Part shown: piece by piece, positions 8,573-16,944 of the stretch
Layout of the letters: each line of letters begins with the position of its first letter
Position numbering within the stretch: position 1 is the first letter of the stretch
From: an uncultured Muribaculaceae bacterium
GTDB taxonomy: Bacteria > Bacteroidota > Bacteroidia > Bacteroidales > Muribaculaceae
Reading direction: 5' to 3'
DNA length: 64,000 bases
NCBI GenBank assembly: GCA_910576935.1
Contig: CAJTKG010000004.1
Span: 1 to 64,000, forward strand
Position numbers and translations under genes: made by a program
The notes under the pieces: model-generated
What the model was told of the DNA's origin: nothing
Databases searched by the model: none
The model's input: only the letters and a program-made list of their open reading frames with translations

Positions 8573-9778
8573 ATGGCAGAATCAAATTTCATAGACTATG
8601 TAAAGATACTTTGCCGCTCGGGCAAAGGCGGCGCGGGTTCGCGCCATTTCTATCGTGCGAAATATGTGCCCAAAGGTGGTCCCGACGGCGGCGACGGCGG
8701 TCGCGGCGGTCATATCATACTAAGAGGCAATAAAAATATGTGGACGCTTCTGCCGCTTAAATACCGTCGGCATATCTTTGCCGGTAATGGTCAAAGCGGT
8801 TCGGGCGGACGCAGTTTCGGCAAGGACGGTGAGGATGTAATCGTCGATGTGCCATGCGGCACGGTTGTCTTCGACGCCGAGACGGGTGAATATCTGAGTG
8901 AGGTGAAATATGACGGTGAGGAGGTAAAGCTTCTCAAAGGCGGTCGCGGCGGCCTGGGCAACTGGCATTTCAAGAGCTCGACAAACCGCACACCGCGCTA
9001 TGCGCAGCCCGGCGAACCCGCCATCGAGCGGAGCATAATCCTCGAGCTGAAGATGCTCGCCGATGTCGGTCTTGTGGGTTTTCCTAACGCAGGCAAATCG
9101 ACGCTGCTGTCGGCTGTGTCGGCTGCGCGTCCGAAAATCGCCGACTATCCTTTTACCACGATGGAGCCTCAGCTCGGCATTGTCAGCTACCGTGACAACC
9201 GCTCGTTTGTCATGGCCGACATTCCCGGCATCATCGAGGGCGCAAGCGAGGGCCGCGGACTCGGTCTCAGATTCCTGCGCCATATCGAGCGCAATGCGGT
9301 GCTGTTGTTTATGGTGCCGGCCGATGCCGACGACATAACGGTCCAATATGAGATACTTCTCAACGAGCTTGAGCAATTCAATCCTCAGCTGATGGACAAA
9401 CACCGCGTACTCGCCATATCGAAAAGCGACATGCTCGACGACGAACTGATGGAGGAGATAGCCCGCACGCTCCCCCCCGATGTGCCGCATGTCTTCATCT
9501 CGGCGGTGACGGGCTATGGCCTCGCTGAACTCAAAGATACGCTTTGGCGCGCAATAACCGACGACAGCAACCGTATGGCGACTCCCGATATTGTGCATCG
9601 TCCGCTCGACGGCCATCATCGTGTACGTGAAGAGGATGAATTTATCTTCGAGAACGTGCCTGTCATGGACGAGGATGAAGATTTTGAAGGTGAAGACCTG
9701 CGCACTATCAATCCCGACGAATGGGATGAGGAATATGACTGGGACGAGGATATAGAACCTGAAGAGTCTGAAAAATGA
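8573..9778 (+). CDS. obgE: Obg GTPase (ribosome assembly, CgtA)
   Basis: A 401-residue essential GTPase acting on large-subunit assembly. The Gly-rich Obg fold occupies residues 1-160 (repeated GG motifs such as GGPDGGDGGRGGH and LKGGRGGLGN). The GTPase domain follows, with P-loop GFPNAGKST (169-177), switch motifs PFTTMEPQLG and DIPGIIEGASEG, and SKSD as the G4 NKxD equivalent, with Ser in place of Asn. The last 70 residues are a strongly acidic tail. It is co-directional and 4 bases from the nonulosonate genes and overlaps prmC by 4, so these unrelated functions appear to share a transcript. Confidence 0.96.
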   Translation: MAESNFIDYVKILCRSGKGGAGSRHFYRAKYVPKGGPDGGDGGRGGHIILRGNKNMWTLLPLKYRRHIFAGNGQSGSGGRSFGKDGEDVIVDVPCGTVVFDAETGEYLSEVKYDGEEVKLLKGGRGGLGNWHFKSSTNRTPRYAQPGEPAIERSIILELKMLADVGLVGFPNAGKSTLLSAVSAARPKIADYPFTTMEPQLGIVSYRDNRSFVMADIPGIIEGASEGRGLGLRFLRHIERNAVLLFMVPADADDITVQYEILLNELEQFNPQLMDKHRVLAISKSDMLDDELMEEIARTLPPDVPHVFISAVTGYGLAELKDTLWRAITDDSNRMATPDIVHRPLDGHHRVREEDEFIFENVPVMDEDEDFEGEDLRTINPDEWDEEYDWDEDIEPEESEK

Positions 9779-10632
9779 TGGGGGCCACGGTCGACTCACT
9801 CTATCGCGGCATCATCGCGAAGATGTCGTCTGTTGTCGGAGCCGAAGAGGCCCGTTCGGCCGCTGACATTATCTTTGAAGATGTACTTGGTTGTGACAAG
9901 GTCAGACGTGTCACCTCGGGAGACCGTATGCTTGAAGATTTCACGGTCGAGCATGTCTACGATGTCGTCAGTCGCTTTGTCGGTGGTGAACCGCTGCAAT
10001 ATGTCATTGGTCGGGCTCGATTTTACGGTCTTGATTTCACGGTTACACCGGCGGTGCTTATACCCAGACCCGAAACGGCCGGACTTATAGATGAAATTGT
10101 CTCGGACTTTGGCGACCGCAGTGATTTGCGCGTGCTTGACTGCGGCACCGGCAGCGGCTGCATTGCCGTTGCGCTTGCCAGGAATCTCAGATTCCCGACG
10201 GTTGACGCTATAGATATCAGTGATGAAGCATTGGCGGTTGCTCGTGAAAATGCTGCAGATCTGGGTGCTAAAATCAATTTCATGCACGAGGATATGCTTG
10301 CGCTAAAAGTGCCGTCGGCGCCGCTCTATGATGTAATAGTCAGTAATCCGCCATATATCTGCGATAGTGAACGCGGTGGGATGGACCGGCGTGTGCTTGA
10401 CTATGAGCCGAAACAGGCATTGTTTGTACCGGATGACGATCCGCTGCGGTTCTACCGGGCCGTGGCCCGCTATGCCTATGCAGCGCTGAAACCGTCGGGG
10501 AAGCTTTATTTTGAGATCAATCCGCTATATGTATCGCAGCTGAGGGCTATGCTCGGTGCTCTCGGTTTTCGCGACGTCGATGTATCGCGCGATTACAAGG
10601 GTAATTATAGGTTCTGCGAGGCGTCATTCTGA
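9775..10632 (+). CDS. prmC: Release factor glutamine methyltransferase
   Basis: It methylates the GGQ glutamine of RF1/RF2 using S-adenosylmethionine. The 285-residue protein carries GEPLQYVIG (71-79), the PAVLIPRPET segment, the SAM-binding LDCGTGSGCIAVALA (121-135) and the defining NPPY motif at 191-194. The start overlaps the obgE stop in an ATGA arrangement. Confidence 0.95.
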   Translation: MMGATVDSLYRGIIAKMSSVVGAEEARSAADIIFEDVLGCDKVRRVTSGDRMLEDFTVEHVYDVVSRFVGGEPLQYVIGRARFYGLDFTVTPAVLIPRPETAGLIDEIVSDFGDRSDLRVLDCGTGSGCIAVALARNLRFPTVDAIDISDEALAVARENAADLGAKINFMHEDMLALKVPSAPLYDVIVSNPPYICDSERGGMDRRVLDYEPKQALFVPDDDPLRFYRAVARYAYAALKPSGKLYFEINPLYVSQLRAMLGALGFRDVDVSRDYKGNYRFCEASF

Positions 10633-10635
10633 CTT

Positions 10636-11115
10636 ATGGCTATAGCAAAGAAACCGATGTCGGCCGAAAAGGCGCTGCAGAGACTTGAAACTCAGTGTGC
10701 GGCCAAAGAGATATGTACGCGTGAGGCTTATGAGAAGCTGCGCCGCTGGCTTGTATCACCCGATGACGCCATAAAGGTCGTAGACGGGCTTGTGGAAAGG
10801 CGATTTATAGATGACAGGCGTTTCGGACGCGCTTTTGTCAGAGACAAGGCGATGTTTGCGCGCTGGGGTCGGCTCAAGATAGCTATGGCCTTGCGGCATA
10901 AAGGTTTCGGCCGCGAGATGATAGCCGATGCTCTCGATGCGATAGACCGCGATGCCTATGTCGAGACGCTCGACTCGCTTGTCGCCGCCAAAAGCCGTCA
11001 GTTGGCTGACGCTGACTCTTATGAGGGGCGCACCAAGATATTCCGTTTTGCTGCTTCGCGCGGCTTCGAGACGGACCTGATTGCCGCAGCGATAAAGAGA
11101 TTGAAAGGGGGATAG
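10636..11115 (+). CDS. recX: RecX family regulatory protein
   Basis: A 159-residue helical protein with the three-helix repeats of RecX. Diagnostic segments are RRFIDDRRFGRAFVRDKAMFA-like spacing around residues 55-76, then RWGRLKIAMALRHKGF and the C-terminal FAASRGFETDLIAAAIK. RecX modulates RecA filaments. It starts 3 bases after prmC and is followed by a bidirectional terminator. recA is not in the window. Confidence 0.88.
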   Translation: MAIAKKPMSAEKALQRLETQCAAKEICTREAYEKLRRWLVSPDDAIKVVDGLVERRFIDDRRFGRAFVRDKAMFARWGRLKIAMALRHKGFGREMIADALDAIDRDAYVETLDSLVAAKSRQLADADSYEGRTKIFRFAASRGFETDLIAAAIKRLKGG

Positions 11116-11182
11116 AACCGATTCCGATAGCTTTTGAAATTAGTCCTTGCGAAATCGTATTGAGTTTTCAGGATGATATACA

Positions 11183-11216
11183 AAAAACGCGTCGGCCGGT
11201 AGACTGACGCGTTTTT
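11183..11216. terminator. Bidirectional terminator between recX and rplI
   Basis: Arms AAAAACGCGTC (11183-11193) and GACGCGTTTTT (11206-11216) form an 11-bp stem with A/T runs on both sides, serving the convergent recX and rplI units. Confidence 0.88.
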
Positions 11217-11252
11217 CAAGATTGTTATACTGTCGCCTGAATGGCGAAAGGA

Positions 11253-11699
11253 TTATTCTGCGGCAACGACTTCGAAGTTGATGTCGACGCTGACTTCTTT
11301 GTGAAGTTTGGCAGTGGCGGTGTATTTGCCGACTTCTTTGACCGGAGTGTTGATTGTAATGACACGACGGTCGACGTTGTGGCCGAGTTTTTCAAGCTCT
11401 TCGGCGATCTGGACGTTGTTGACAGAGCCGTAGATTGTGCCTGTCTCGCTGACTTTGGCGGGGATTGTGAGCTCGACTGCTGCAAGGACTGCTGCGAGAG
11501 CTTCTGCATCGGCTTTGATCTTGGCGAGTTTGTGGGCGCGCTGGCGCTGGTTTTCGGCGAGCACTTTAAGAGCCGAGGGAGTGGCGATAACGGCTTTGCC
11601 CTGAGGAATCAGGTAGTTGCGGCCATAACCGTCTTTAACTTCAACGACGTCGTCCTTGTATCCGAGGCCCTGAACGTCTTCTTTGAGAATGATCTGCAT
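11253..11699 (-). CDS. rplI: 50S ribosomal protein L9
   Basis: The 148-residue length and the N-terminal signature MQIILKEDVQGLGYKDD with GYGRNYLIPQGKAV are those of L9, which binds 23S rRNA domain V. Last gene of the rpsF-rpsR-rplI unit; 24 bases separate it from rpsR. Confidence 0.97.
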   Translation of the reverse strand: MQIILKEDVQGLGYKDDVVEVKDGYGRNYLIPQGKAVIATPSALKVLAENQRQRAHKLAKIKADAEALAAVLAAVELTIPAKVSETGTIYGSVNNVQIAEELEKLGHNVDRRVITINTPVKEVGKYTATAKLHKEVSVDINFEVVAAE

Positions 11700-11723
11700 A
11701 GTTATTTCCTTAGCTTTAAAGTG

Positions 11724-11993
11724 TTATTTCATCAAGTCGGTTACATAGGGCAGCAGAGCCAGGTGACGGGCGCGTTTTACGGCCTGGGCTACGCGGCGCT
11801 GGAATTTCAGAGAAGTGCCTGTGATGCGGCGGGGTAGGATTTTGCCCTGCTCGTTGAGGAATTTCTTGAGGAATTCGGGGTCTTTGTAATCGATATATTT
11901 GATACCGCTGCGTTTGAAACGGCAGTATTTTTTCTTCTTCACGTCAACCGAAAGGGGAGTGAGATAGCGAATTTCTGATTGTGCTTGTGCCAT
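11724..11993 (-). CDS. rpsR: 30S ribosomal protein S18
   Basis: An 89-residue basic protein containing the S18 core: YIDYKDPEFLKKFLNEQGKI, then LPRRITGTSLKFQRRVAQAVKRARHLALLPY in order. S18 binds with S6 in the small-subunit platform, and rpsF lies 3 bases upstream. Confidence 0.97.
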   Translation of the reverse strand: MAQAQSEIRYLTPLSVDVKKKKYCRFKRSGIKYIDYKDPEFLKKFLNEQGKILPRRITGTSLKFQRRVAQAVKRARHLALLPYVTDLMK

Positions 11994-11996
11994 GAT

Positions 11997-12362
11997 TTAG
12001 TTCTCCTTTACTTCTTCTTTAGGTTGGTTGTCTTTGTTAGCTTTGAGGCTGCGGCGTTTTGCGGCATACTCTGCTGCGTATTTGTCGAGGCGGAATGTGA
12101 GGAAACGGATCACACGCTCGTCGCGGCGGTATGCTGTTTCGAGTTTTTTGATGATTGTGGGGTCTCCGTCGAATTCAACCAGGCAGTAAAATCCGGTAGA
12201 TTTTTTCTGGATGGGATATGCGAGTTTGCGCAGACCCCATTCTTCTGTGTTCACGATGGTGGCGCCGTTGTCGGTGAGCACCTTGCTGAACTTTTCTACC
12301 GCTTCCTTCATCTGGGCATCAGACAAAACGGGAGTTAAAATGAAAACGGTTTCGTAATGCAT
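11997..12362 (-). CDS. rpsF: 30S ribosomal protein S6
   Basis: The 121-residue protein begins with MHYETVFILTPVLSD and has the GLRKLAYPIQKKSTGFYCLVEF core of S6, plus a charged C-terminal extension. It heads the rpsF-rpsR-rplI operon; unlike in many bacteria no ssb gene is interposed. Confidence 0.97.
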   Translation of the reverse strand: MHYETVFILTPVLSDAQMKEAVEKFSKVLTDNGATIVNTEEWGLRKLAYPIQKKSTGFYCLVEFDGDPTIIKKLETAYRRDERVIRFLTFRLDKYAAEYAAKRRSLKANKDNQPKEEVKEN

Positions 12363-12415
12363 TGTTAAACTATTAGTTAATGGTTTGATAAATATTGATT
12401 TGCTTAAATCGACCG

Positions 12416-12450
12416 CAAAGTTAAGATTTTTTTTCTAAATGAGCAACAAA
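12416..12450 (-). promoter_or_regulatory. Promoter of the rpsF-rpsR-rplI operon
   Basis: On the minus strand TTTG (12447-12450) is followed after 23 bases by TAACTTTG (12416-12423), an exact -7 match, about 54 bases upstream of the rpsF ATG. Confidence 0.6.
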
Positions 12451-12590
12451 TTGAGTGACTTTGTTGTATGGCGAGAAAAAGTGCATGGATGCAGCAGGGG
12501 TGGGATGTGTGAGTTCGGGTATGGCAACTGGGTTTTGGCGAGTTTATTATATAATGATAGTTAAAAATGGGAAAATCGCTGTCGGTTTGT

Positions 12591-12621
12591 ATTGTCGATT
12601 GGACGAAAATGCTTAACTTTG
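12591..12621 (+). promoter_or_regulatory. Promoter of the ECF sigma gene
   Basis: ATTG (12591-12594), a 19-base spacer and TAACTTTG (12614-12621) fit the Bacteroidota housekeeping promoter. The predicted 5' leader is about 108 bases. Confidence 0.55.
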
Positions 12622-12736
12622 TGTTCAAGCATTTGACAAATGCTCGTTAAAGACAGCTAATCATATCATTTTTATATTTTTAAACCAAAATTTGCCTATA
12701 GTAAGACTTTACTCTAATCAATTAAAGTAAGAAAAC

Positions 12737-13327
12737 ATGCAAAATCTCGAAAAGTTTGCCGACGATGTGTTGGTGACTTATTATTCGGAAGGCAACAACA
12801 ATGCGTTTGACGTTTTGCTGACGAGACATCAGGCGAAAGTATATAATTACATACTCCAGATGGTCAAAGACCGTAATTTGGCCGATGATATTTTTCAGGA
12901 GACTTTTGTGAAGGCGATTACGACGATAAAACAGGGCAGGTATGCCGAGGCGGGTAAGTTTTCGGCATGGGTATGTCGTATTGCCAGAAATCTGATAATC
13001 GACAATTTCCGTCAGGAAAAGGTCGAGGCTACTGTGTCGACTGACGACAGTAATTTCGATGTGCTCAACCGCAAGGATCTGAGTGAAGACACAATCGAAG
13101 ACCTGCTGATTGATTCGCAGATACAAGCCGATGTTCGCCGCATTGTCAAACAATTGCCTGACTCTCAGCGCGAGGTCTTGATTATGAGATATTATAAGGG
13201 TCTTAGTTTTAAAGAAATAGCCGATGTTACAGGCGTAAGTATCAACACGGCGCTCGGTCGTATGCGTTATGCGATCCTCAACCTGAGGCGAATAGCCAAA
13301 GAGAACCGTATTGCTCTTTCACGCTAA
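12737..13327 (+). CDS. RNA polymerase ECF-type sigma factor
   Basis: A 196-residue sigma-70 family protein of the ECF group. Region 2 is visible at about 20-95 (QMVKDRNLADDIFQETFVKA, then FSAWVCRIARNLIIDNFR) and region 4 at about 130-185 (LPDSQREVLIMRYY, then GLSFKEIADVTGVSINTALGR as the helix-turn-helix). No anti-sigma factor gene is adjacent; the next gene is a transporter starting 9 bases later. In Bacteroidota such solitary ECF factors next to ribosomal genes can be constitutive, but its regulon here is unknown. Confidence 0.92.
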   Translation: MQNLEKFADDVLVTYYSEGNNNAFDVLLTRHQAKVYNYILQMVKDRNLADDIFQETFVKAITTIKQGRYAEAGKFSAWVCRIARNLIIDNFRQEKVEATVSTDDSNFDVLNRKDLSEDTIEDLLIDSQIQADVRRIVKQLPDSQREVLIMRYYKGLSFKEIADVTGVSINTALGRMRYAILNLRRIAKENRIALSR

Positions 13328-13336
13328 AGATTTCAG

Positions 13337-14758
13337 ATGAACGATATTACATCATTTATTACCGGGATAGCCGAAGTCTTATGCGGCTATCCGTTGTTTT
13401 TTCTGCTGATAGGTGGCGGACTCTATCTTTTTCTGTCGTCGGGTTTTGTGTCGCTCAGACGTCTGCCTGATTCGATAAGGGAATTGCGCACCAAGCAGGA
13501 TGCTCGCGACGGACAGATTTCGTCGGTGCAGGCTCTGGCGTCGGTAGTTGCAGCCACGGTGGGCCTTGGTAATATCGCCGGTGTGGCGATAGCTCTGGTG
13601 ATGGGTGGCCCGGGTGCCATTTTCTGGATGTGGGTCAGCGCCATTGTCGGTATGGCGACGAAGTATCACGAAGGCGCTCTTTCAATTATGTATCGCGGTA
13701 AAGACGATACGGGCCGACTGCGTGGCGGCACTATGTATATAATCGAAAACGGTCTTGGCCGCAAATGGAAGCCGTTGGCGCGTTTCTTCGCTATCGCCGG
13801 CCTTTTCGGCACAATGTGTATAATGAATGCCAATCAGCTGACAGAAGCTGTGATGACAACATTCTCGACACCCGAAAGTCTCGGGGCGAACGGTTTTCTG
13901 TCGTCGGTGTCGTCGGTGACGGGGCTTGACAATGTGTCGTCATTCCGTCTGCTCTTCGGTATAGGCATAGCGCTTGTGGTGGCTCTTGTCATTTTTGGCG
14001 GTATAAAGCGCATAGCGGGAGTGGCGTCGGTGTTGGTGCCGTTTATGGTAGGTGTCTATTTTGTAATGGTGCTATACATTATAATAACGCACTTTGCCGA
14101 TGTGCCTGAGGTGTTCCGCCGCATATTCAGCGAGGCTTTCAATCTGCGTGCCGGCTTTGGCGCCTTTGCGGGTATAGCCATCATCGGCGCGCGTCGTGCT
14201 GCTCTTGTCAATGATGCGGGCATAGGCACTGCCACGATAATGCATGGCGAGTCGAAAAACCGCCAGCCTGTACGCGAGGGGCTTATAGCGATGCTCGGGC
14301 CGAGCATCGATTCGGGTCTTGTATGTACTCTGACGGCTATCGCGATACTGCTTTGTGGCGATATCGATGTCGAAGGTGTAAAAGGTCTCGAGATAGCGAT
14401 GAATGCGTTCAGTTCGGCAATCCCGGCCGGCGAGTATCTGTTGCTGTTTGTCGTGGTCTGTTTTGCCATGTCGTCGATGTTCAGTTATTCGTTCTACGGC
14501 ACAAGTTGTGCGACATATCTCTTCGGCACGCGTTACGGGCGCCATTATTCGTGGGTGTTCATCGCGTCGCTTGTCATTTTTGCCGTTGTGCCTCTCGAGG
14601 CTGCCGTGGGCATGTGTGATCTCTTTTATGCGCTTATGGCGATACCGACGATGCTGACCGTGGTGGCGCTAAGCTCGAAGGTGCGTAAGGCAACGCGTGA
14701 TTATTTTGCTGTCCGCAGGGCCGGTCAGACTGATGATGACGCGCCTGAACCCAAGTAA
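13337..14758 (+). CDS. Sodium:alanine symporter (AGCS family)
   Basis: A 473-residue inner-membrane transporter with about 11 hydrophobic segments. Family hallmarks are GLGNIAGVAIALVMGGPGAIFWMW and the adjoining ATKYHEGALSIMYR (residues about 75-120), then NDAGIGTATIMHG in the centre. AGCS proteins import alanine or glycine with Na+. It sits 9 bases after the sigma factor and 24 bases before lgt, so all three may share a transcript. The C-terminal tail is hydrophilic. Confidence 0.92.
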   Translation: MNDITSFITGIAEVLCGYPLFFLLIGGGLYLFLSSGFVSLRRLPDSIRELRTKQDARDGQISSVQALASVVAATVGLGNIAGVAIALVMGGPGAIFWMWVSAIVGMATKYHEGALSIMYRGKDDTGRLRGGTMYIIENGLGRKWKPLARFFAIAGLFGTMCIMNANQLTEAVMTTFSTPESLGANGFLSSVSSVTGLDNVSSFRLLFGIGIALVVALVIFGGIKRIAGVASVLVPFMVGVYFVMVLYIIITHFADVPEVFRRIFSEAFNLRAGFGAFAGIAIIGARRAALVNDAGIGTATIMHGESKNRQPVREGLIAMLGPSIDSGLVCTLTAIAILLCGDIDVEGVKGLEIAMNAFSSAIPAGEYLLLFVVVCFAMSSMFSYSFYGTSCATYLFGTRYGRHYSWVFIASLVIFAVVPLEAAVGMCDLFYALMAIPTMLTVVALSSKVRKATRDYFAVRRAGQTDDDAPEPK

Positions 14759-14782
14759 TAGAATCTTTTATTAATTTATATC

Positions 14783-15640
14783 ATGGGTAATTTTCTTAGT
14801 TATATAGTGTGGAACGCCGATCCGGTGCTGATCGATTCGTTTGTTACGATCAGATGGTATGGTCTGATGTTTGCCATAGGTTTCTGGATAGGTTTCAATA
14901 TTGTAGCAAAGATGTATAAGCATGAGGGCGCTCCCGAGAGATGGATGGGACTGCTCTTGATATGGGTGGCTCTGGGTACTATCATAGGTGCGCGTCTCGG
15001 TCATGTATTCTTTTATGCGTGGGACTATTACTCTGAGCATCCGTGGAAGATACTCGCCACATGGGAAGGCGGTCTGGCTTCTCACGGTGGTGCTATAGGT
15101 GTAATTGTCGCGGTCATATTGTATTCGATATTCACGACCAAACGCAGTCCGCTGTGGACTTTCGATAAGCTTGTCGTGGCTATTGCCCTTGTTGGCGCTC
15201 TCATAAGATTCGGCAATCTTATGAATTCGGAGATTTTCGGCTATCCCACAACGTTACCGTGGGGTTTCATGTTTGTTCGTTCGGCTGAGTGGCATATGTA
15301 TTATGAAGGTCTTGCATGTCATCCGACGCAGCTTTATGAGGCTTTATGCTATCTGGCTCTTTTTGGTCTGCTGATGTGGATGTACTGGAAGAAAAACGCG
15401 CAGTGTCGTCCGGGTCTAATCTTCGGGACGTTTCTTGTCGGCATCTTTCTGCCGCGTTTCTTTATCGAGTTTATCAAGAATGATCAGGCAGATTTCGAGG
15501 CGGGAATGCTTCTGAACATGGGCCAATTGCTGAGTATACCGTTTGTTCTCGTCGGTATCTTCTTTATCATACGCGCGTTTATGCGTCCGCGTATTGCTAT
15601 GAAATTCCCTGACCGATATGCTGATGAGGATAGTAAATAA
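14783..15640 (+). CDS. lgt: Prolipoprotein diacylglyceryl transferase
   Basis: This enzyme transfers diacylglycerol to the lipobox cysteine of prolipoproteins, the first step in lipoprotein maturation. The 285-residue membrane protein has GARLGHVFFYAWDYY, GGLASHGGAIG, the core RFGNLMNSEIFGYPT with its essential Arg, and HPTQLYEALCYLALF. The window encodes several lipoproteins that would be its substrates. Confidence 0.95.
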   Translation: MGNFLSYIVWNADPVLIDSFVTIRWYGLMFAIGFWIGFNIVAKMYKHEGAPERWMGLLLIWVALGTIIGARLGHVFFYAWDYYSEHPWKILATWEGGLASHGGAIGVIVAVILYSIFTTKRSPLWTFDKLVVAIALVGALIRFGNLMNSEIFGYPTTLPWGFMFVRSAEWHMYYEGLACHPTQLYEALCYLALFGLLMWMYWKKNAQCRPGLIFGTFLVGIFLPRFFIEFIKNDQADFEAGMLLNMGQLLSIPFVLVGIFFIIRAFMRPRIAMKFPDRYADEDSK

Positions 15641-15710
15641 GACCTGTTGAGAGTGAGGGTGTCATAAGTAATCATCTGAACTATTCTGACAACATCCTCG
15701 CCATATGAAT

Positions 15711-15757
15711 AAAAACAGTAGCGGGCCTGCGCTTTGGCGCAGCCCGCTACTGTTTTT
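15711..15757. terminator. Bidirectional terminator between lgt and ompH
   Basis: AAAAACAGTAGCGGGC at 15711-15726 pairs with GCCCGCTACTGTTTTT at 15742-15757, a 16-bp near-perfect stem with T runs on both strands. It separates convergent units. Confidence 0.92.
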
Positions 15758-15780
15758 ACGGATGTTTGCTTGTTCTTTAA

Positions 15781-16284
15781 TTAAAGCCCGAGTTTGGTTT
15801 TGACGGCGTTGGTGACGTTGATGACGTCGGCGCCCTGATAGAGCAGAAGGTTCTGTTCGTTGGGGAAAATAAATGTGTAGTTGCCTTCCTGGCCTACGGC
15901 TTTGATGGCATCGACAAATTTCTGCTGGATGGGTGCGATCAGCTGTTCCTGAAGGCGGCTGAGATCCTGTGATGCTGTCTGACGGAACTGGTTGATTTTA
16001 TTTTCGCGTTCCTGAATTTCCTGCATGCGGCGTTCTTTGATGCTTTGGGGTGTGTTGGCATCGTCGGCTATTGCCTGAAAGTCGGCGTAGAGTTTGTCGA
16101 GCTCGGTGCGGAGTTTCTGGAATTCATCCTCATATTTTTTAGATGCGTCGCTGAGCTGTGTTTCCATTGCGGCGTATTCGGGCATTGCTTTGAATACGGT
16201 TTCGATTTCAACGACTCCAAATTTTTGCGCAAGGGCGCTCATCGGCAGGATGATGGCGATTGCGAGAAGAATTTTTTTGATCAT
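15781..16284 (-). CDS. OmpH/Skp-like periplasmic chaperone, copy 2
   Basis: A 167-residue exported protein: signal peptide MIKKILLAIAIILPMSALAQ, then KFGVVEIETVFKAMPEYAAM typical of OmpH, a long charged coiled-coil arm (about 45-115) and a C-terminal beta strand segment (NYTFIFPNEQNLLLYQGADV). Skp/OmpH trimers hold unfolded outer-membrane proteins. It is the second of two tandem copies downstream of bamA. Confidence 0.92.
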   Translation of the reverse strand: MIKKILLAIAIILPMSALAQKFGVVEIETVFKAMPEYAAMETQLSDASKKYEDEFQKLRTELDKLYADFQAIADDANTPQSIKERRMQEIQERENKINQFRQTASQDLSRLQEQLIAPIQQKFVDAIKAVGQEGNYTFIFPNEQNLLLYQGADVINVTNAVKTKLGL

Positions 16285-16354
16285 GATTTGTTTTTTTATT
16301 GTGTTTGATTGTTTATTTCGTCTCTGAAAAAATTAACGTGTAAAATTAACACTT

Positions 16355-16870
16355 TTATTTTGAATATCCCAATTTGGCGAGAACTTCATTGCTTACGTCG
16401 ATTCGTGGCGATGCAAAAATGATGTCGCTCGATGATGCCCGATCGAATATGGCCTGGTATCCGCGTTCGTCGGCTACTTTTTTGACGGCATTGTATACGT
16501 CGTCCTGGATTGGTTTGAGGAGTGTCTGACGTTTCTGGTAGAGTTCGCCTTCGGGACCGAAGTATTTGTAGCGCAGTTCGGTGGCTTCTTTTTCTTTGGC
16601 AACGATTTCTTCTTCGCGTTTCTTTACTTGCTCGTCTGTGAGAAAGACTTTGTCAGAGAGGTAGTTCTGATAGAGTGTCTCGGCTTCTTTGCCGACTGCC
16701 TCGACTTCTTTTTGCCAGCGTTGCGAGAGCTGGTTGAGCTGTTCGTTGGCCATTTCGTATGAGGGTACGTTTTTGAGGATGTACTCCATGTCGACGAGGG
16801 CGAATTTCTGAGCTGCGGCGCTGATGCATCCGGCCATGGCGATTGCCAGTATTATAGCTATTTTTTTCAT
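16355..16870 (-). CDS. OmpH/Skp-like periplasmic chaperone, copy 1
   Basis: 171 residues with signal peptide MKKIAIILAIAMAGCISAAA, the ALVDMEYILKNVPSYEMA start of the mature domain, and a Lys/Glu-rich coiled coil at about 45-115. It starts 74 bases after bamA. The paired copies differ in sequence throughout, so the duplication is old and conserved in the order rather than recent. Although a Cys is present in the signal (AGC), the following residues and paralogue suggest ordinary signal-peptidase cleavage. Confidence 0.92.
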   Translation of the reverse strand: MKKIAIILAIAMAGCISAAAQKFALVDMEYILKNVPSYEMANEQLNQLSQRWQKEVEAVGKEAETLYQNYLSDKVFLTDEQVKKREEEIVAKEKEATELRYKYFGPEGELYQKRQTLLKPIQDDVYNAVKKVADERGYQAIFDRASSSDIIFASPRIDVSNEVLAKLGYSK

Positions 16871-16944
16871 TGTGTTTGTTGTTTATCGTTTGACATATAT
16901 AATCTAAGACAGATTTGACCTGAAAAGGTTTATATGTCTGAGAG

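Larger units (their letters stand above)
12363..12736. other. Intergenic control region between rpsF and the ECF sigma gene
   Basis: This 374-base gap carries divergent promoter-like elements, a minus-strand one near 12416-12450 and a plus-strand one near 12591-12621. No coding sequence with a credible start was found in the AT-rich middle. Confidence 0.5.

Noticed and set aside
8720..9799. Long minus-strand open frame of 359 codons
   Set aside because: It is antisense to obgE and prmC start, whose motifs are unambiguous; it has no recognisable motif and arises from codon bias.
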